Assembly: GCA_035454085.1 (NCBI GenBank)
Contig: DAOTEJ010000046.1
Coordinates: forward strand, 1-20,373
Length of the DNA stretch: 20,373 bases
Direction: 5' to 3'
From: DAOTEJ01 sp035454085
Lineage (GTDB): Bacteria; Pseudomonadota; Gammaproteobacteria; Burkholderiales; Burkholderiaceae_F
The notes under the pieces were generated by a model, which saw nothing but the letters and a program-made list of their open reading frames with translations, did not search any database and was not told the DNA's origin. Positions 6,999-14,400 of the stretch are shown one piece after another. The position numbers were made by a program, and so were the translations under genes. How positions within the stretch are numbered: position 1 is the stretch's first letter; each line of letters opens with the position of its first letter.

Positions 6999-7553
6999 AT
7001 GCTCCGAGTTTCCCCTCCCGTGTCCCACGCCGCTCCCGACGCGCTCGACCACTACGCCCTGTTCGGACTCGAGCCGCGCTTCGCGCTCGACGAGGCGGCG
7101 CTCGACCGCGCCTACCGCGACCTGCAGTCGCGCGTTCATCCCGACCGCTATGCCGCCGCCACCGCGCCCGAGCGGCGCGTGGCCATGCAGTGGGCCGCGC
7201 GCGCCAACGAGGCCTACCAGACCCTGCGTGCACCGCTCGCCCGTGCCGCCTACCTTTGCGAGCGCCGCGGGGCTGCGGTGCAGGCCGAATCGAACACGGC
7301 CATGCCGGCTGGCTTCCTGATGCAGCAGATGCAGTGGCGCGAGGCGCTGGACGAGGCGCGAGCGGCCGGCGACGAGGCCGCGCTCGCCGTGCTGCGTGAC
7401 GAAGTGCGCGCGCGCCGCGACCAGACGCTGCACGCCGTGGCCCGCGCGCTCGACGCCGACGCCGATCCGGCGCGCGCCGCCGCCCTGGTGCGCGAGCTCA
7501 TGTTCATCGAGAAGTTCGGCCAGGAAGTGGCCGCCGTCGACCCGGAGCACTGA
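6999..7553 (+). CDS. hscB: HscB, J-domain co-chaperone for Fe-S assembly
   Basis: A 184-residue type III J-protein that delivers IscU to HscA and stimulates its ATPase. The J domain covers about residues 15-90, with the HPD tripeptide at 47-49 (RVHPDRY). The C-terminal helical bundle that binds IscU follows; it includes FLMQQMQWREALDEA and ends with ELMFIEKFGQEV. Starts: ATG 6999 is adopted; an in-frame GTG at 7020 is possible. Neither has a visible Shine-Dalgarno, and a strong hairpin ends just before 6999. The stop is three bases before hscA, so translation of the two is likely coupled. Confidence 0.95.
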   Translation: MLRVSPPVSHAAPDALDHYALFGLEPRFALDEAALDRAYRDLQSRVHPDRYAAATAPERRVAMQWAARANEAYQTLRAPLARAAYLCERRGAAVQAESNTAMPAGFLMQQMQWREALDEARAAGDEAALAVLRDEVRARRDQTLHAVARALDADADPARAAALVRELMFIEKFGQEVAAVDPEH

Positions 7554-7556
7554 GCC

Positions 7557-9428
7557 ATGGCCCTGCTGCAGATCGCCGAGCCGGGCATGTCCACGGCACC
7601 ACACCAGCACCGCCTCGCGGTAGGCATCGACCTGGGCACCACCAATTCGCTGGTCGCGACCGTGCGTCACGGCGTGCCCGAGGTCCTGCCCTGCCAGGCC
7701 GGGCGGCCGCTGCTGCCCTCGATCGTGCACTACGGGGCCGACGGCAGCGTCACCGTCGGCGAGCAGGCCCGAGCGCAGGAGGCACGCGACCCGCGCAACA
7801 CCATCGTCTCGGTCAAGCGCCTGATCGGACGCGGCCGGCGCGACATCGAGCATGTCGAGAACCTGCCCTACGACTTCGTCGACGCCCCGGGCATGGTGCA
7901 GCTGCGCACCGTGGCCGGCGTGAAGAGCCCGGTCGAGGTCTCGGCCGAGATCCTCAAGGTCCTGCGCGCGCGCGCCGAGGCCAGCCTGGGCGGAGAACTC
8001 GTCGGCGCGGTGATCACCGTGCCGGCGTACTTCGACGATGCCCAGCGCCAGGCCACCAAGGACGCCGCGCGCCTGGCCGGCCTGAACGTGCTGCGCCTGC
8101 TCAACGAGCCCACCGCCGCGGCAGTGGCCTACGGCCTTGATAACGCTGCCGAGGGCATCTACGCGGTCTACGACCTGGGCGGCGGCACCTTCGACGTGAG
8201 CATCCTGCGCCTGACCAAGGGCGTGTTCGAGGTCCTGGCCACGGGCGGGGACTCCGCGCTCGGGGGGGACGACTTCGACCATCGGCTCTACTGCTGGATC
8301 CTCGAGCAAGCCGACCTTTCGCTGCTCGGCCCCGAGGACATGCGTCTGCTCACCGCCCGGGCGCGCGCCGCCAAGGAGGCGCTCTCCGGCAAGCCCCAGG
8401 CCACGATCCAGGCGCGGATGTCCACGGGCAAGTGGGTGAACCTGAGCATCACCGCCGACACCTTCGCGGGCATCACCCAGCACCTGGTGCAGAAGACCAT
8501 CGACGCCTCGCGCCGCGTGCTGCGCGACGCCGGACTGCGCACCGACGAGATCCAGGGCGTGGTGCTGGTGGGCGGGGCCACGCGCATGCCCATCGTTCGC
8601 AAGGCGGTGCAGGACTACTTCGGTCAGCCTCCGCTCACCGAACTCGACCCCGACCAGGTGGTCGCCATCGGCGCGGCCATGCAGGCCAACCTGCTCGCGG
8701 GCAACACCGCGCCGGGCGAGGACTGGCTGCTGCTCGACGTGATCCCGCTGTCGCTGGGCCTCGAGACCATGGGCGGGCTCACCGAGAAGATCATCCCTCG
8801 CAACTCAACGATCCCGGTCGCCCGGGCCCAGGAGTTCACCACCTTCAAGGACGGCCAGACCGCCATGGCGCTGCACGTGCTGCAGGGCGAACGCGAACTG
8901 GCGGCCGACTGCCGCTCGCTCGCGCGCTTCGAGCTGCGTGGCATCCCGCCGATGGCGGCCGGCGCGGCGCGCATCCGCGTCACCTTCCAGGTCGACGCCG
9001 ACGGACTGCTGGCCGTGACCGCGCGCGAGACGCGCACCGGCGTCGAGGCCAGCATCAGCGTCAAGCCCTCTTACGGCCTGAACGACGACGAGATCGCGCG
9101 CATGCTGCAGTCGAGCTTTGGCGCTGCGCAGTTCGACATGCAGGCACGCGCGCTGCGCGAGCAGCAGGTCGAGGCCGACCGCCTGCTCGAGGCCACGGCC
9201 GCGGCGCTCGCCACCGACTCGGACCTGCTGTCCGTGGCCGAGCGCGCGGAACTCGACCGCCTTATCGGCCAGCTGGCCGAGGCGCGCGGCAGCGCCGGGC
9301 TCGAGGCCCTCAAGGCCGCGATCGCCCGCGCCGCGGCCGGCACCGAGGAATTCGCTTCACGGCGCATGGACCGCTCGATCCGCGCGGTGCTCGCCGGACG
9401 ACGCATCGACGAGATCTCCACCTCCTGA
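7557..9428 (+). CDS. hscA: HscA, Hsp70-family chaperone for Fe-S assembly
   Basis: A 623-residue specialised Hsp70 that binds the LPPVK motif of IscU and drives cluster release by ATP hydrolysis. The N-terminus (MALLQIAEPGMSTAPHQ) is nearly identical to E. coli HscA, fixing the start at 7557 rather than at the in-frame ATG at 7587. ATPase-domain signatures are GIDLGTTNS (23-31), YDLGGGTFDVS and VLVGGATRMP. The substrate-binding domain and helical lid follow, and the chain ends without a DnaK-like EEVD tail. The gene starts three bases after hscB and ends two bases before fdx. Confidence 0.98.
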   Translation: MALLQIAEPGMSTAPHQHRLAVGIDLGTTNSLVATVRHGVPEVLPCQAGRPLLPSIVHYGADGSVTVGEQARAQEARDPRNTIVSVKRLIGRGRRDIEHVENLPYDFVDAPGMVQLRTVAGVKSPVEVSAEILKVLRARAEASLGGELVGAVITVPAYFDDAQRQATKDAARLAGLNVLRLLNEPTAAAVAYGLDNAAEGIYAVYDLGGGTFDVSILRLTKGVFEVLATGGDSALGGDDFDHRLYCWILEQADLSLLGPEDMRLLTARARAAKEALSGKPQATIQARMSTGKWVNLSITADTFAGITQHLVQKTIDASRRVLRDAGLRTDEIQGVVLVGGATRMPIVRKAVQDYFGQPPLTELDPDQVVAIGAAMQANLLAGNTAPGEDWLLLDVIPLSLGLETMGGLTEKIIPRNSTIPVARAQEFTTFKDGQTAMALHVLQGERELAADCRSLARFELRGIPPMAAGAARIRVTFQVDADGLLAVTARETRTGVEASISVKPSYGLNDDEIARMLQSSFGAAQFDMQARALREQQVEADRLLEATAAALATDSDLLSVAERAELDRLIGQLAEARGSAGLEALKAAIARAAAGTEEFASRRMDRSIRAVLAGRRIDEISTS

Positions 9429-9430
9429 CC

Positions 9431-9769
9431 ATGCCCAAGATCCAGGTTCTTCCCCACGAATCGCTGTGCCCCGAAGGCAAGACCTTCGAGGTGCCCGAGG
9501 GCACGATGCTGTGCCGCAGCCTGCTCGATCACGGCATCGAGATCGAGCACGCCTGCGAGATGTCGCGTGCCTGCACCACCTGTCACTGCATCGTGCGCCA
9601 GGGCTTCGAGAGCCTGGCGGCCGCCGACGACGACGAGGAAGACCTGCTCGACAAGGCCTGGGGTCTGGCACCGACCTCGCGCCTGTCGTGCCAGGTGAAG
9701 CTCGGGGCCGAGGACCTGGTGGTCGAGATCCCGCGCTACACCATCAATCACGCCAAGGAAAGCCACTGA
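9431..9769 (+). CDS. fdx: Isc-type [2Fe-2S] ferredoxin
   Basis: A 112-residue adrenodoxin-like ferredoxin. It donates electrons for cluster formation on IscU. The four cluster ligands are C42, C48, C51 (HACEMSRACTTC) and C87 (RLSCQVK), with standard spacing. An acidic stretch (DDDEEDLLD) lies between them, typical of the surface that docks with IscS. The start at 9431 comes two bases after the hscA stop. The ORF is open further upstream in this frame, but that part overlaps hscA and is not ferredoxin. Confidence 0.97.
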   Translation: MPKIQVLPHESLCPEGKTFEVPEGTMLCRSLLDHGIEIEHACEMSRACTTCHCIVRQGFESLAAADDDEEDLLDKAWGLAPTSRLSCQVKLGAEDLVVEIPRYTINHAKESH

Positions 9770-9779
9770 GGGGACGGCC

Positions 9780-9974
9780 ATGAAGTGGACCGACACGCAA
9801 GACATCGCGATCGAACTGGCCGAACGCCATCCCGACGTGGACCCGCAGTTCGTGCGCTTCACCGACCTGCACCGCTGGGTGAGCGAACTGCCCGGCTTCG
9901 ACGACGACCCGCAGCGCTCGAACGAGAAGATCCTGGAAGCGATCCAGATGGCCTGGATCGACGAGGCGCGCTAG
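9780..9974 (+). CDS. iscX: IscX, small acidic modulator of IscS
   Basis: A 64-residue protein of the IscX (YfhJ) family, full length. It binds IscS and iron and tunes desulfurase activity. The sequence begins MKWTDTQDIAIELAE and ends with WIDEAR, with the conserved FTDLHRWV and ELPGFDDDP segments. A GAGGGGA ribosome binding site overlaps the fdx stop, six bases before the ATG. It is the last gene of the operon. The 35 bases that follow contain GC-rich complementarity (GGCGC 9977-9981 with GCGCC 10003-10007) but no T run. Confidence 0.97.
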   Translation: MKWTDTQDIAIELAERHPDVDPQFVRFTDLHRWVSELPGFDDDPQRSNEKILEAIQMAWIDEAR

Positions 9975-10009
9975 ACGGCGCGGCCGCCCCGGCGCGGGGG
10001 GTGCGCCCG

Positions 10010-10312
10010 TTAGAACTTGCGCGGCCGGAACACGCCCACCTCGCTCACGAAGAGCGTGAGTCCGTAGTGCTCGCCGTAGGTGGCGATCAGGTACTCGGCC
10101 AGGCGCTGCGCCACGGCGTCCTCGCACACCACCTTCATCTCGATCGAGCGGTCGGCCTCCCAGCTGGCCTCGCGCGTGCCGCCCTCGCTGCCGCCGCGCA
10201 CGTCGGAAATCGTCCAGCCTTGCGCGCCGTGCTCGCGCGCCGCGCGCACCAGGGCGCGCTCCAGAGCGGCCTCGGCGATGATCACGAGCAGGCTGCGGGG
10301 ATGGGTCTGCAT
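10010..10312 (-). CDS. PII-like signalling protein, SbtB type
   Basis: A 100-residue protein with a PII/ferredoxin-like fold pattern: an N-terminal strand (SLLVIIAEAALERALVRAA), then GWTISDVRGG leading into a loop (about 39-54), then IEMKVVCED and a second helix, ending VGVFRPRKF. It lacks the canonical GlnB uridylylated-tyrosine context and the C-terminal CGPxGC redox motif of cyanobacterial SbtB. It starts two bases after the stop of an SbtA-like permease, and this gene pairing is the main reason for the SbtB-type call. By family knowledge such proteins bind adenine nucleotides and gate the permease; that is inference here. Convergent with iscX. Confidence 0.75.
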   Translation of the reverse strand: MQTHPRSLLVIIAEAALERALVRAAREHGAQGWTISDVRGGSEGGTREASWEADRSIEMKVVCEDAVAQRLAEYLIATYGEHYGLTLFVSEVGVFRPRKF

Positions 10313-10314
10313 GG

Positions 10315-11274
10315 CTAGCCTCCGATGGCGCGCGCCAGGCTCAGGTAGAGCGGGATGCCGATGACCAGGTTGAAGGGGAAGCTCACGCCCAGCGCCACGC
10401 CGATTGACAGGGCCGGGTTGGCCGCCGGCAGGGCGATGCGCATGGCGGTCGGTGCGGCGATGTAGCTCGCGCTGCCCGCCAGCGTGGCGAGCAAGGCGGT
10501 GCCGCCGACCGACAGGCCCGCGAGCTTGCCCGCCAGCGCGCCGAGAACGGCAAAGCAAGGCGGAGCGAGCAGTCCGAAGGCGAGCAGGAAGGGCCCGGCG
10601 CGCTTGAGGTCGGCTAGGCGCCCTCCCGCCACCAGGCCCATCTCCAGCAGGAACAGCGCGAGCAGGCCCTTGAACAGCCCGAAGAACAGCGGGTCGATGG
10701 GCTTGAGCGCCTCGGGGCCGGCCACGGCGCCGATGGCGATGCCGCCCGCCAGCAGCAGCACGCTCTTGCCCAGCAGCACCTCGCGCGCGAGCTGACCCCA
10801 GCCCTGCGGCGCGCGCCCGGGCGCGGTCTGGCCGCGCAGCGCGAGGCGGGCGATAAGGATGCCGGCCACGATCCCCGGCGCCTCCATCAGCGCCAGCAGC
10901 AGCGGCATGTAGGTCTCGAAGCTCACGCCCTGGCTTGCCAGGTAGCTCTGCGCCACCGCGAAGGTCACCACCGACACCGAGCCGTAGTGAGCGGCGATGG
11001 ACGCCGCGTCGGGGATGGCCAGGCGGCCCAGGCGGCGCAGCACGGGGTAGGCCAGGAAGGGAATGAGGGCCGAGAGCGCAATCGCGATCGCCGCCTGCGG
11101 CAGCACCGTGGCCAGCGGCTGGCGCGCAAGCTCCACACCGCCCTTCAGGCCGATGGCCAGCAGCAGGTAGATCGAGAGCGTCTCGTAGAGCGGCTCGGGC
11201 AGGCGCAGGTCGCTCTTGGCCAGGCGCGCCGCCAGCCCCAGCACGAAGAACAGCACGACCGGATCGAGGCTCAA
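10315..11274 (-). CDS. SbtA-like sodium-dependent bicarbonate transporter family permease (DUF897)
   Basis: A 319-residue inner-membrane protein made almost wholly of hydrophobic segments, about ten by eye, with symmetric halves. Features include AIGLKGGVEL and, in the second half, LLEMGLVAGGRLADL, followed by GSASYIAAPTAMR and GVALGVSFPFNLVIGIPLY, which I associate with the SbtA/DUF897 family. Cyanobacterial SbtA imports bicarbonate with sodium; the substrate here is unproven. A TTG start at 11274 is adopted: GGAGA (11285-11281) lies seven bases upstream, the protein then begins MSLDPVVLFFV, and no ATG is suitably placed. The start overlaps the NUDIX gene's stop as TTGA. A PII-like gene follows two bases downstream. 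Confidence 0.8.
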   Translation of the reverse strand: MSLDPVVLFFVLGLAARLAKSDLRLPEPLYETLSIYLLLAIGLKGGVELARQPLATVLPQAAIAIALSALIPFLAYPVLRRLGRLAIPDAASIAAHYGSVSVVTFAVAQSYLASQGVSFETYMPLLLALMEAPGIVAGILIARLALRGQTAPGRAPQGWGQLAREVLLGKSVLLLAGGIAIGAVAGPEALKPIDPLFFGLFKGLLALFLLEMGLVAGGRLADLKRAGPFLLAFGLLAPPCFAVLGALAGKLAGLSVGGTALLATLAGSASYIAAPTAMRIALPAANPALSIGVALGVSFPFNLVIGIPLYLSLARAIGG

Positions 11275-12101
11275 GCCAGGTCTCCGGCCGGCGCGCCGGG
11301 CTGCTCGCGCATCAGGCAGTCGAGCGTGGCGAGCGCGGACTCGAGCGTGAATTCGCCGGCCTCGATGCCGGCCACCACCGCCTCGGGGGAGCGGCGCTCG
11401 ATCAGGTCGACCTCGCCATCCTGGTTGGCGGGGGCCACGCCGGGCGCAAGGCGAGCGTCGTAGACCTGGACGAGCTCGCGCATCCAGCCCTCGGGCACCT
11501 CGCGGTCCACGGTGATCAGGCTGCCGGCGCGCGCGCTGAAGTCTTGCGGGCGCAGCCCGGCTTCCTCCCAGGCCTCGCGTTCCAGTGCCGCCTCGGGCGA
11601 TTCGCCGGCCGGCACCATGCCGCCCACCAGGTTGTCCCACAGGCCGGGATCGATCTTCTTGCTCGCCGAACGGCGTGCCACCAGCAGTCCGCCCTCGGCC
11701 GCGATGGCGTTCATGTGCACCGCCAGGGTGGCGATGCCTAGGCTGCGGCACACGGCGCGCTCCAGGGTGGCGAGCACCGGGCCGCGGGGCGTGGCGCGCA
11801 CGTCCAGCAACTCGTTGCGCCAGGCGTGGGTCAGCCCCGCGGCGCGCAAGGCCTGCGCGGCTTGCGCGAGCAGCGCGCTGCGGCCGGCCGCATCCAGCGC
11901 GGCGTCGTCCAGCCGCAAGGCATGGTCGGCGAGCACGAAGCCGTGCCCCGTCAGAGCGGCCGCGATGTCGGGTCGCGCCAGGCCCACGGGCAAGCCCGCC
12001 ACGATCACCCGCGGCCAGTGGGCCGGCCAGGGCGCGCGGGCGCGGGCCTGCAACTGCTGCCGCAGGGCAGCGAGGCGGGCAGGGGGGTGCGCGCCGTTCA
12101 C
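11271..12101 (-). CDS. NUDIX hydrolase (DUF4743/thiamine-pyrophosphokinase-related type)
   Basis: A 276-residue protein with an N-terminal domain of about 110 residues and a C-terminal NUDIX fold. The NUDIX box fits G-x5-E-x7-RE-xx-EE-x-GL at 161-183 (GMVPAGE ... REAWEEAGL), so the metal-binding acidic residues are present. The N-terminal part (LERAVCRSLGI, THAWRNELLDV) resembles the DUF4743 family found next to NUDIX domains, some of which are annotated as thiamine-pyrophosphokinase-like; no substrate can be assigned. The start is GTG at 12101, eight bases after the lysS stop, because no ATG is in a suitable place. The stop overlaps the permease TTG start. An operon with lysS is likely. Confidence 0.85.
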   Translation of the reverse strand: MNGAHPPARLAALRQQLQARARAPWPAHWPRVIVAGLPVGLARPDIAAALTGHGFVLADHALRLDDAALDAAGRSALLAQAAQALRAAGLTHAWRNELLDVRATPRGPVLATLERAVCRSLGIATLAVHMNAIAAEGGLLVARRSASKKIDPGLWDNLVGGMVPAGESPEAALEREAWEEAGLRPQDFSARAGSLITVDREVPEGWMRELVQVYDARLAPGVAPANQDGEVDLIERRSPEAVVAGIEAGEFTLESALATLDCLMREQPGAPAGDLA

Positions 12102-12109
12102 CGTGCCAC

Positions 12110-13621
12110 TTACTCGGGCCGCATGTGCGGGAAGAGCAGCACGTCGCGGATGCTGGGCGAGTCGGTGAGCAGCATGATGAAGCGGTCCATGCCCACCCCG
12201 CAGCCGCCGGTGGGCGGCAGGCCGTACTCGAGGGCGCGCACGAAGTCGGCGTCGTAGTACATCGCTTCCTCGTCGCCCGCGGCCTTGGCCTTGGCCTGCG
12301 CCTCGAAGCGCGCGGCCTGGTCCTCGGCGTCGTTGAGCTCCGAGAAGCCGTTGGCCGTCTCGCGCCCGGCGATGAACAGCTCGAAGCGCTCGGTGATCTC
12401 GGGGTTGGTGTCCGAGGCCCGGGCCAACGGCGAGACCTCGACCGGGTAGTCGACGATGTAGGTGGGCTGGATCAGCTTGCTCTCCGCCACCTCCTCGAAC
12501 AGCGCCAGGTGCAGCGCGCCGATGCCCACTTCCTTCGAGTGCGTCGAGCCCAGGCGCGCCAGTTCGGCGTGCAGGAAGTCGCGGTCGGCGAGCTGCGCGT
12601 CGGTGTACTGCGGCGCGTGAGCCTGGATCGCCTGCACCGTGGTCAGGCGCGCGAAGGGCTGCTCGAGATCGATGCTCTGGCCCTGGTAGTCGAGCACCGC
12701 GCTGCCGGTGGCGGCGATGGCCACGTGGCGCAGCAGGCGCTCGGTGAAGTCCATCAGCCAGTGGTACTCGGTGTAGGCGGCGTAGAACTCCATCATCGTG
12801 AACTCGGGGTTGTGCCGCACCGACACCCCCTCGTTGCGGAAGTTGCGGTTGATCTCGAACACCCGCTCGAAGCCGCCCACCACCAGACGCTTGAGATACA
12901 GCTCGGGGGCGATGCGCAGGTACATCGGCAGGTCCAGAGCGTTGTGGTGGGTCACGAAGGGCTTGGCCGAGGCGCCGCCCGGGATGACCTGGAGCATGGG
13001 CGTCTCCACCTCGAGGAAGCCCTCGGCCACCATGAAGTCGCGCGTCGCGGTCATGGCGCGCGAGCGCGTCACGAAGGTCTTGCGCGTCTCCTCGTTCATC
13101 ATCAGGTCCACGTAGCGCTGGCGGTAGCGCTGCTCGTGGTCGGCCAGGCCGTGGAACTTGTCGGGCAGGGGACGCAGGCTCTTGGTGAGCAGGCGCAGCT
13201 GCTTGACCCGCACCGACAGTTCGCCGCGGTTGGTGCGAAACAGCACGCCACGCGCGGCCACGATGTCGCCGAGGTCGAGCTTCTTGAACTCCTCGTAGGC
13301 CTCGGCGCCCATCTCGTCGGGCGCCAGGAAGAACTGGATCTGCCCCGAGCCGTCGCGCACCGTGGCGAAGCTCGCCTTGCCCATCACGCGCTTGAGCATC
13401 ATGCGGCCGGCCACGGCCACGGCGGGCGCCTCGGCCTCGAGCGCGGCCTGGTCGGCCGATTCGTAGCGGGCGCGCAGTCCGCCCATCAGATGCGTGCGCT
13501 CGAAGTCGTTGGGGAAGGCGATGCCGGCCTCGCGGATGCGCGCGAGCTTGGCGCGGCGCTCCGCGATGATCTGGTTCTCGTCGGCTGCGGGCGCGGCGTT
13601 GGCGGGGGTCTTGTCGGTCAT
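12110..13621 (-). CDS. lysS: lysyl-tRNA synthetase, class II
   Basis: A 503-residue class IIb enzyme that charges tRNA-Lys. The N-terminal OB-fold anticodon-binding domain (about 60-170) is followed by the catalytic core. Motif 1 lies around GFLEVETPMLQ. Motif 2 spans the FERVFEINRNFRNEG region with its ATP-binding arginine. Motif 3 ends the chain with GVGMDRFIMLL and DVLLFPHMRPE. Length matches bacterial LysS (about 500). The ATG at 13621 has no obvious Shine-Dalgarno and sits 11 bases after the stop of an SDR gene, so translational coupling is possible. lysS downstream of prfB is a widely conserved arrangement; here one gene lies between them. Confidence 0.98.
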   Translation of the reverse strand: MTDKTPANAAPAADENQIIAERRAKLARIREAGIAFPNDFERTHLMGGLRARYESADQAALEAEAPAVAVAGRMMLKRVMGKASFATVRDGSGQIQFFLAPDEMGAEAYEEFKKLDLGDIVAARGVLFRTNRGELSVRVKQLRLLTKSLRPLPDKFHGLADHEQRYRQRYVDLMMNEETRKTFVTRSRAMTATRDFMVAEGFLEVETPMLQVIPGGASAKPFVTHHNALDLPMYLRIAPELYLKRLVVGGFERVFEINRNFRNEGVSVRHNPEFTMMEFYAAYTEYHWLMDFTERLLRHVAIAATGSAVLDYQGQSIDLEQPFARLTTVQAIQAHAPQYTDAQLADRDFLHAELARLGSTHSKEVGIGALHLALFEEVAESKLIQPTYIVDYPVEVSPLARASDTNPEITERFELFIAGRETANGFSELNDAEDQAARFEAQAKAKAAGDEEAMYYDADFVRALEYGLPPTGGCGVGMDRFIMLLTDSPSIRDVLLFPHMRPE

Positions 13622-13632
13622 GGGTGGCTCGG

Positions 13633-14385
13633 TCAGGAACGCACGTCGGCCACGGGCTCGGTGCCGAAGTCGGGTCGGGCAAGGAAGGCAAGCACGCGCG
13701 CGGCGGCGTCGGCCGGGGAGGCGAGCTGGCCGGACTGCTTGAGTTCGTGGAAGAGGGCCTGGTCAGGGAAGCCGGCGCCGTCGGCCGCGCGCAGCTGCGC
13801 CTGCATGCCGGTGTCGATCACGCCGGGCGCCAGCGAACACACCTTGGCGCCGCGCGGCTTGAGCGCCTCGTCGGCGGCGAGCACGCGGGTGAAATGGTCG
13901 AGCCCCGCCTTGGCCGCGCAATAGACGCTCCAGCCGGCGATGGCGCGGCGCCCCGCGCCCGACGAGACGTTGAGCACGCGGCGCGTGCCGGGCCAGGCGG
14001 CCGTGGCCGCGAGGAAGGCGCGCGCGAGCAGCATCGGCGCCTCGAGGTTCACGCGCATCAGGCGCGCCACCTGCCCGGGGTCATCCTGCTCGATGGGGCC
14101 GACCACGCCGATCGCGCCCGCGTTGTTGATCAGCGTGGCCCGCACGAAGCTGCCGCCGTCCTGCTGCGCGAGCCAGGCTTCGAGCTGCGTCGCCGCCACG
14201 ACCGGCTCGGCGAGGTCGCAGGCGAGTTGCGTGAGCGCGCAGCCCGCGGCCTGCGCGCGTGCCGCGAGTTCGGTGCCGGGCTGGCGCGCCAGGGTGAGCA
14301 GGCGCACCTCGGGCGCGAGCAGTTGCTCGGCCATCGCCAGGCCCAGGCCGCGCGAGGCGCCGGTGAGGATGAACAGTTCAGCCAT
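13633..14385 (-). CDS. short-chain dehydrogenase/reductase (SDR)
   Basis: A 250-residue classical SDR, a cytoplasmic NAD(P)-dependent oxidoreductase. It shows the nucleotide-binding TGASRGLG (8-15), NNAG (87-90), and the catalytic Ser142, Tyr155 and Lys159 (NVSSGAG ... YCAAK). The overall pattern recalls sepiapterin/benzil-reductase-like SDRs (YueD type), but the substrate cannot be told from sequence. The start at 14385 is preceded by GGAG and lies 15 bases after the prfB stop. It sits between prfB and lysS, which are often directly adjacent in other bacteria. Confidence 0.92.
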   Translation of the reverse strand: MAELFILTGASRGLGLAMAEQLLAPEVRLLTLARQPGTELAARAQAAGCALTQLACDLAEPVVAATQLEAWLAQQDGGSFVRATLINNAGAIGVVGPIEQDDPGQVARLMRVNLEAPMLLARAFLAATAAWPGTRRVLNVSSGAGRRAIAGWSVYCAAKAGLDHFTRVLAADEALKPRGAKVCSLAPGVIDTGMQAQLRAADGAGFPDQALFHELKQSGQLASPADAAARVLAFLARPDFGTEPVADVRS

Positions 14386-14400
14386 GTCGGCTCCGGGGCG

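Noticed and set aside
7020..7022. GTG as the true hscB start
   Set aside because: It is possible, but has no better ribosome binding site than ATG 6999. ATG is preferred, with the uncertainty noted.
9975..10009. Intrinsic terminator shared by iscX and the PII-like gene
   Set aside because: GC-rich complementarity exists (9977-9981 with 10003-10007, and CCCC/GGGG inside), but there is no T run on either strand, so it cannot be claimed.
11585..13924. Long plus-strand open frame opposite lysS, the NUDIX gene and part of the SDR gene (779 codons)
   Set aside because: It runs antisense to clearly recognised genes, has low-complexity His/Arg/Ala/Gly-rich translation, and reflects the codon bias of GC-rich DNA. 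The same applies to 13624-15489, 15565-17376, 17232-19697 and, on the minus strand, 6951-8483 and 18421-19728.
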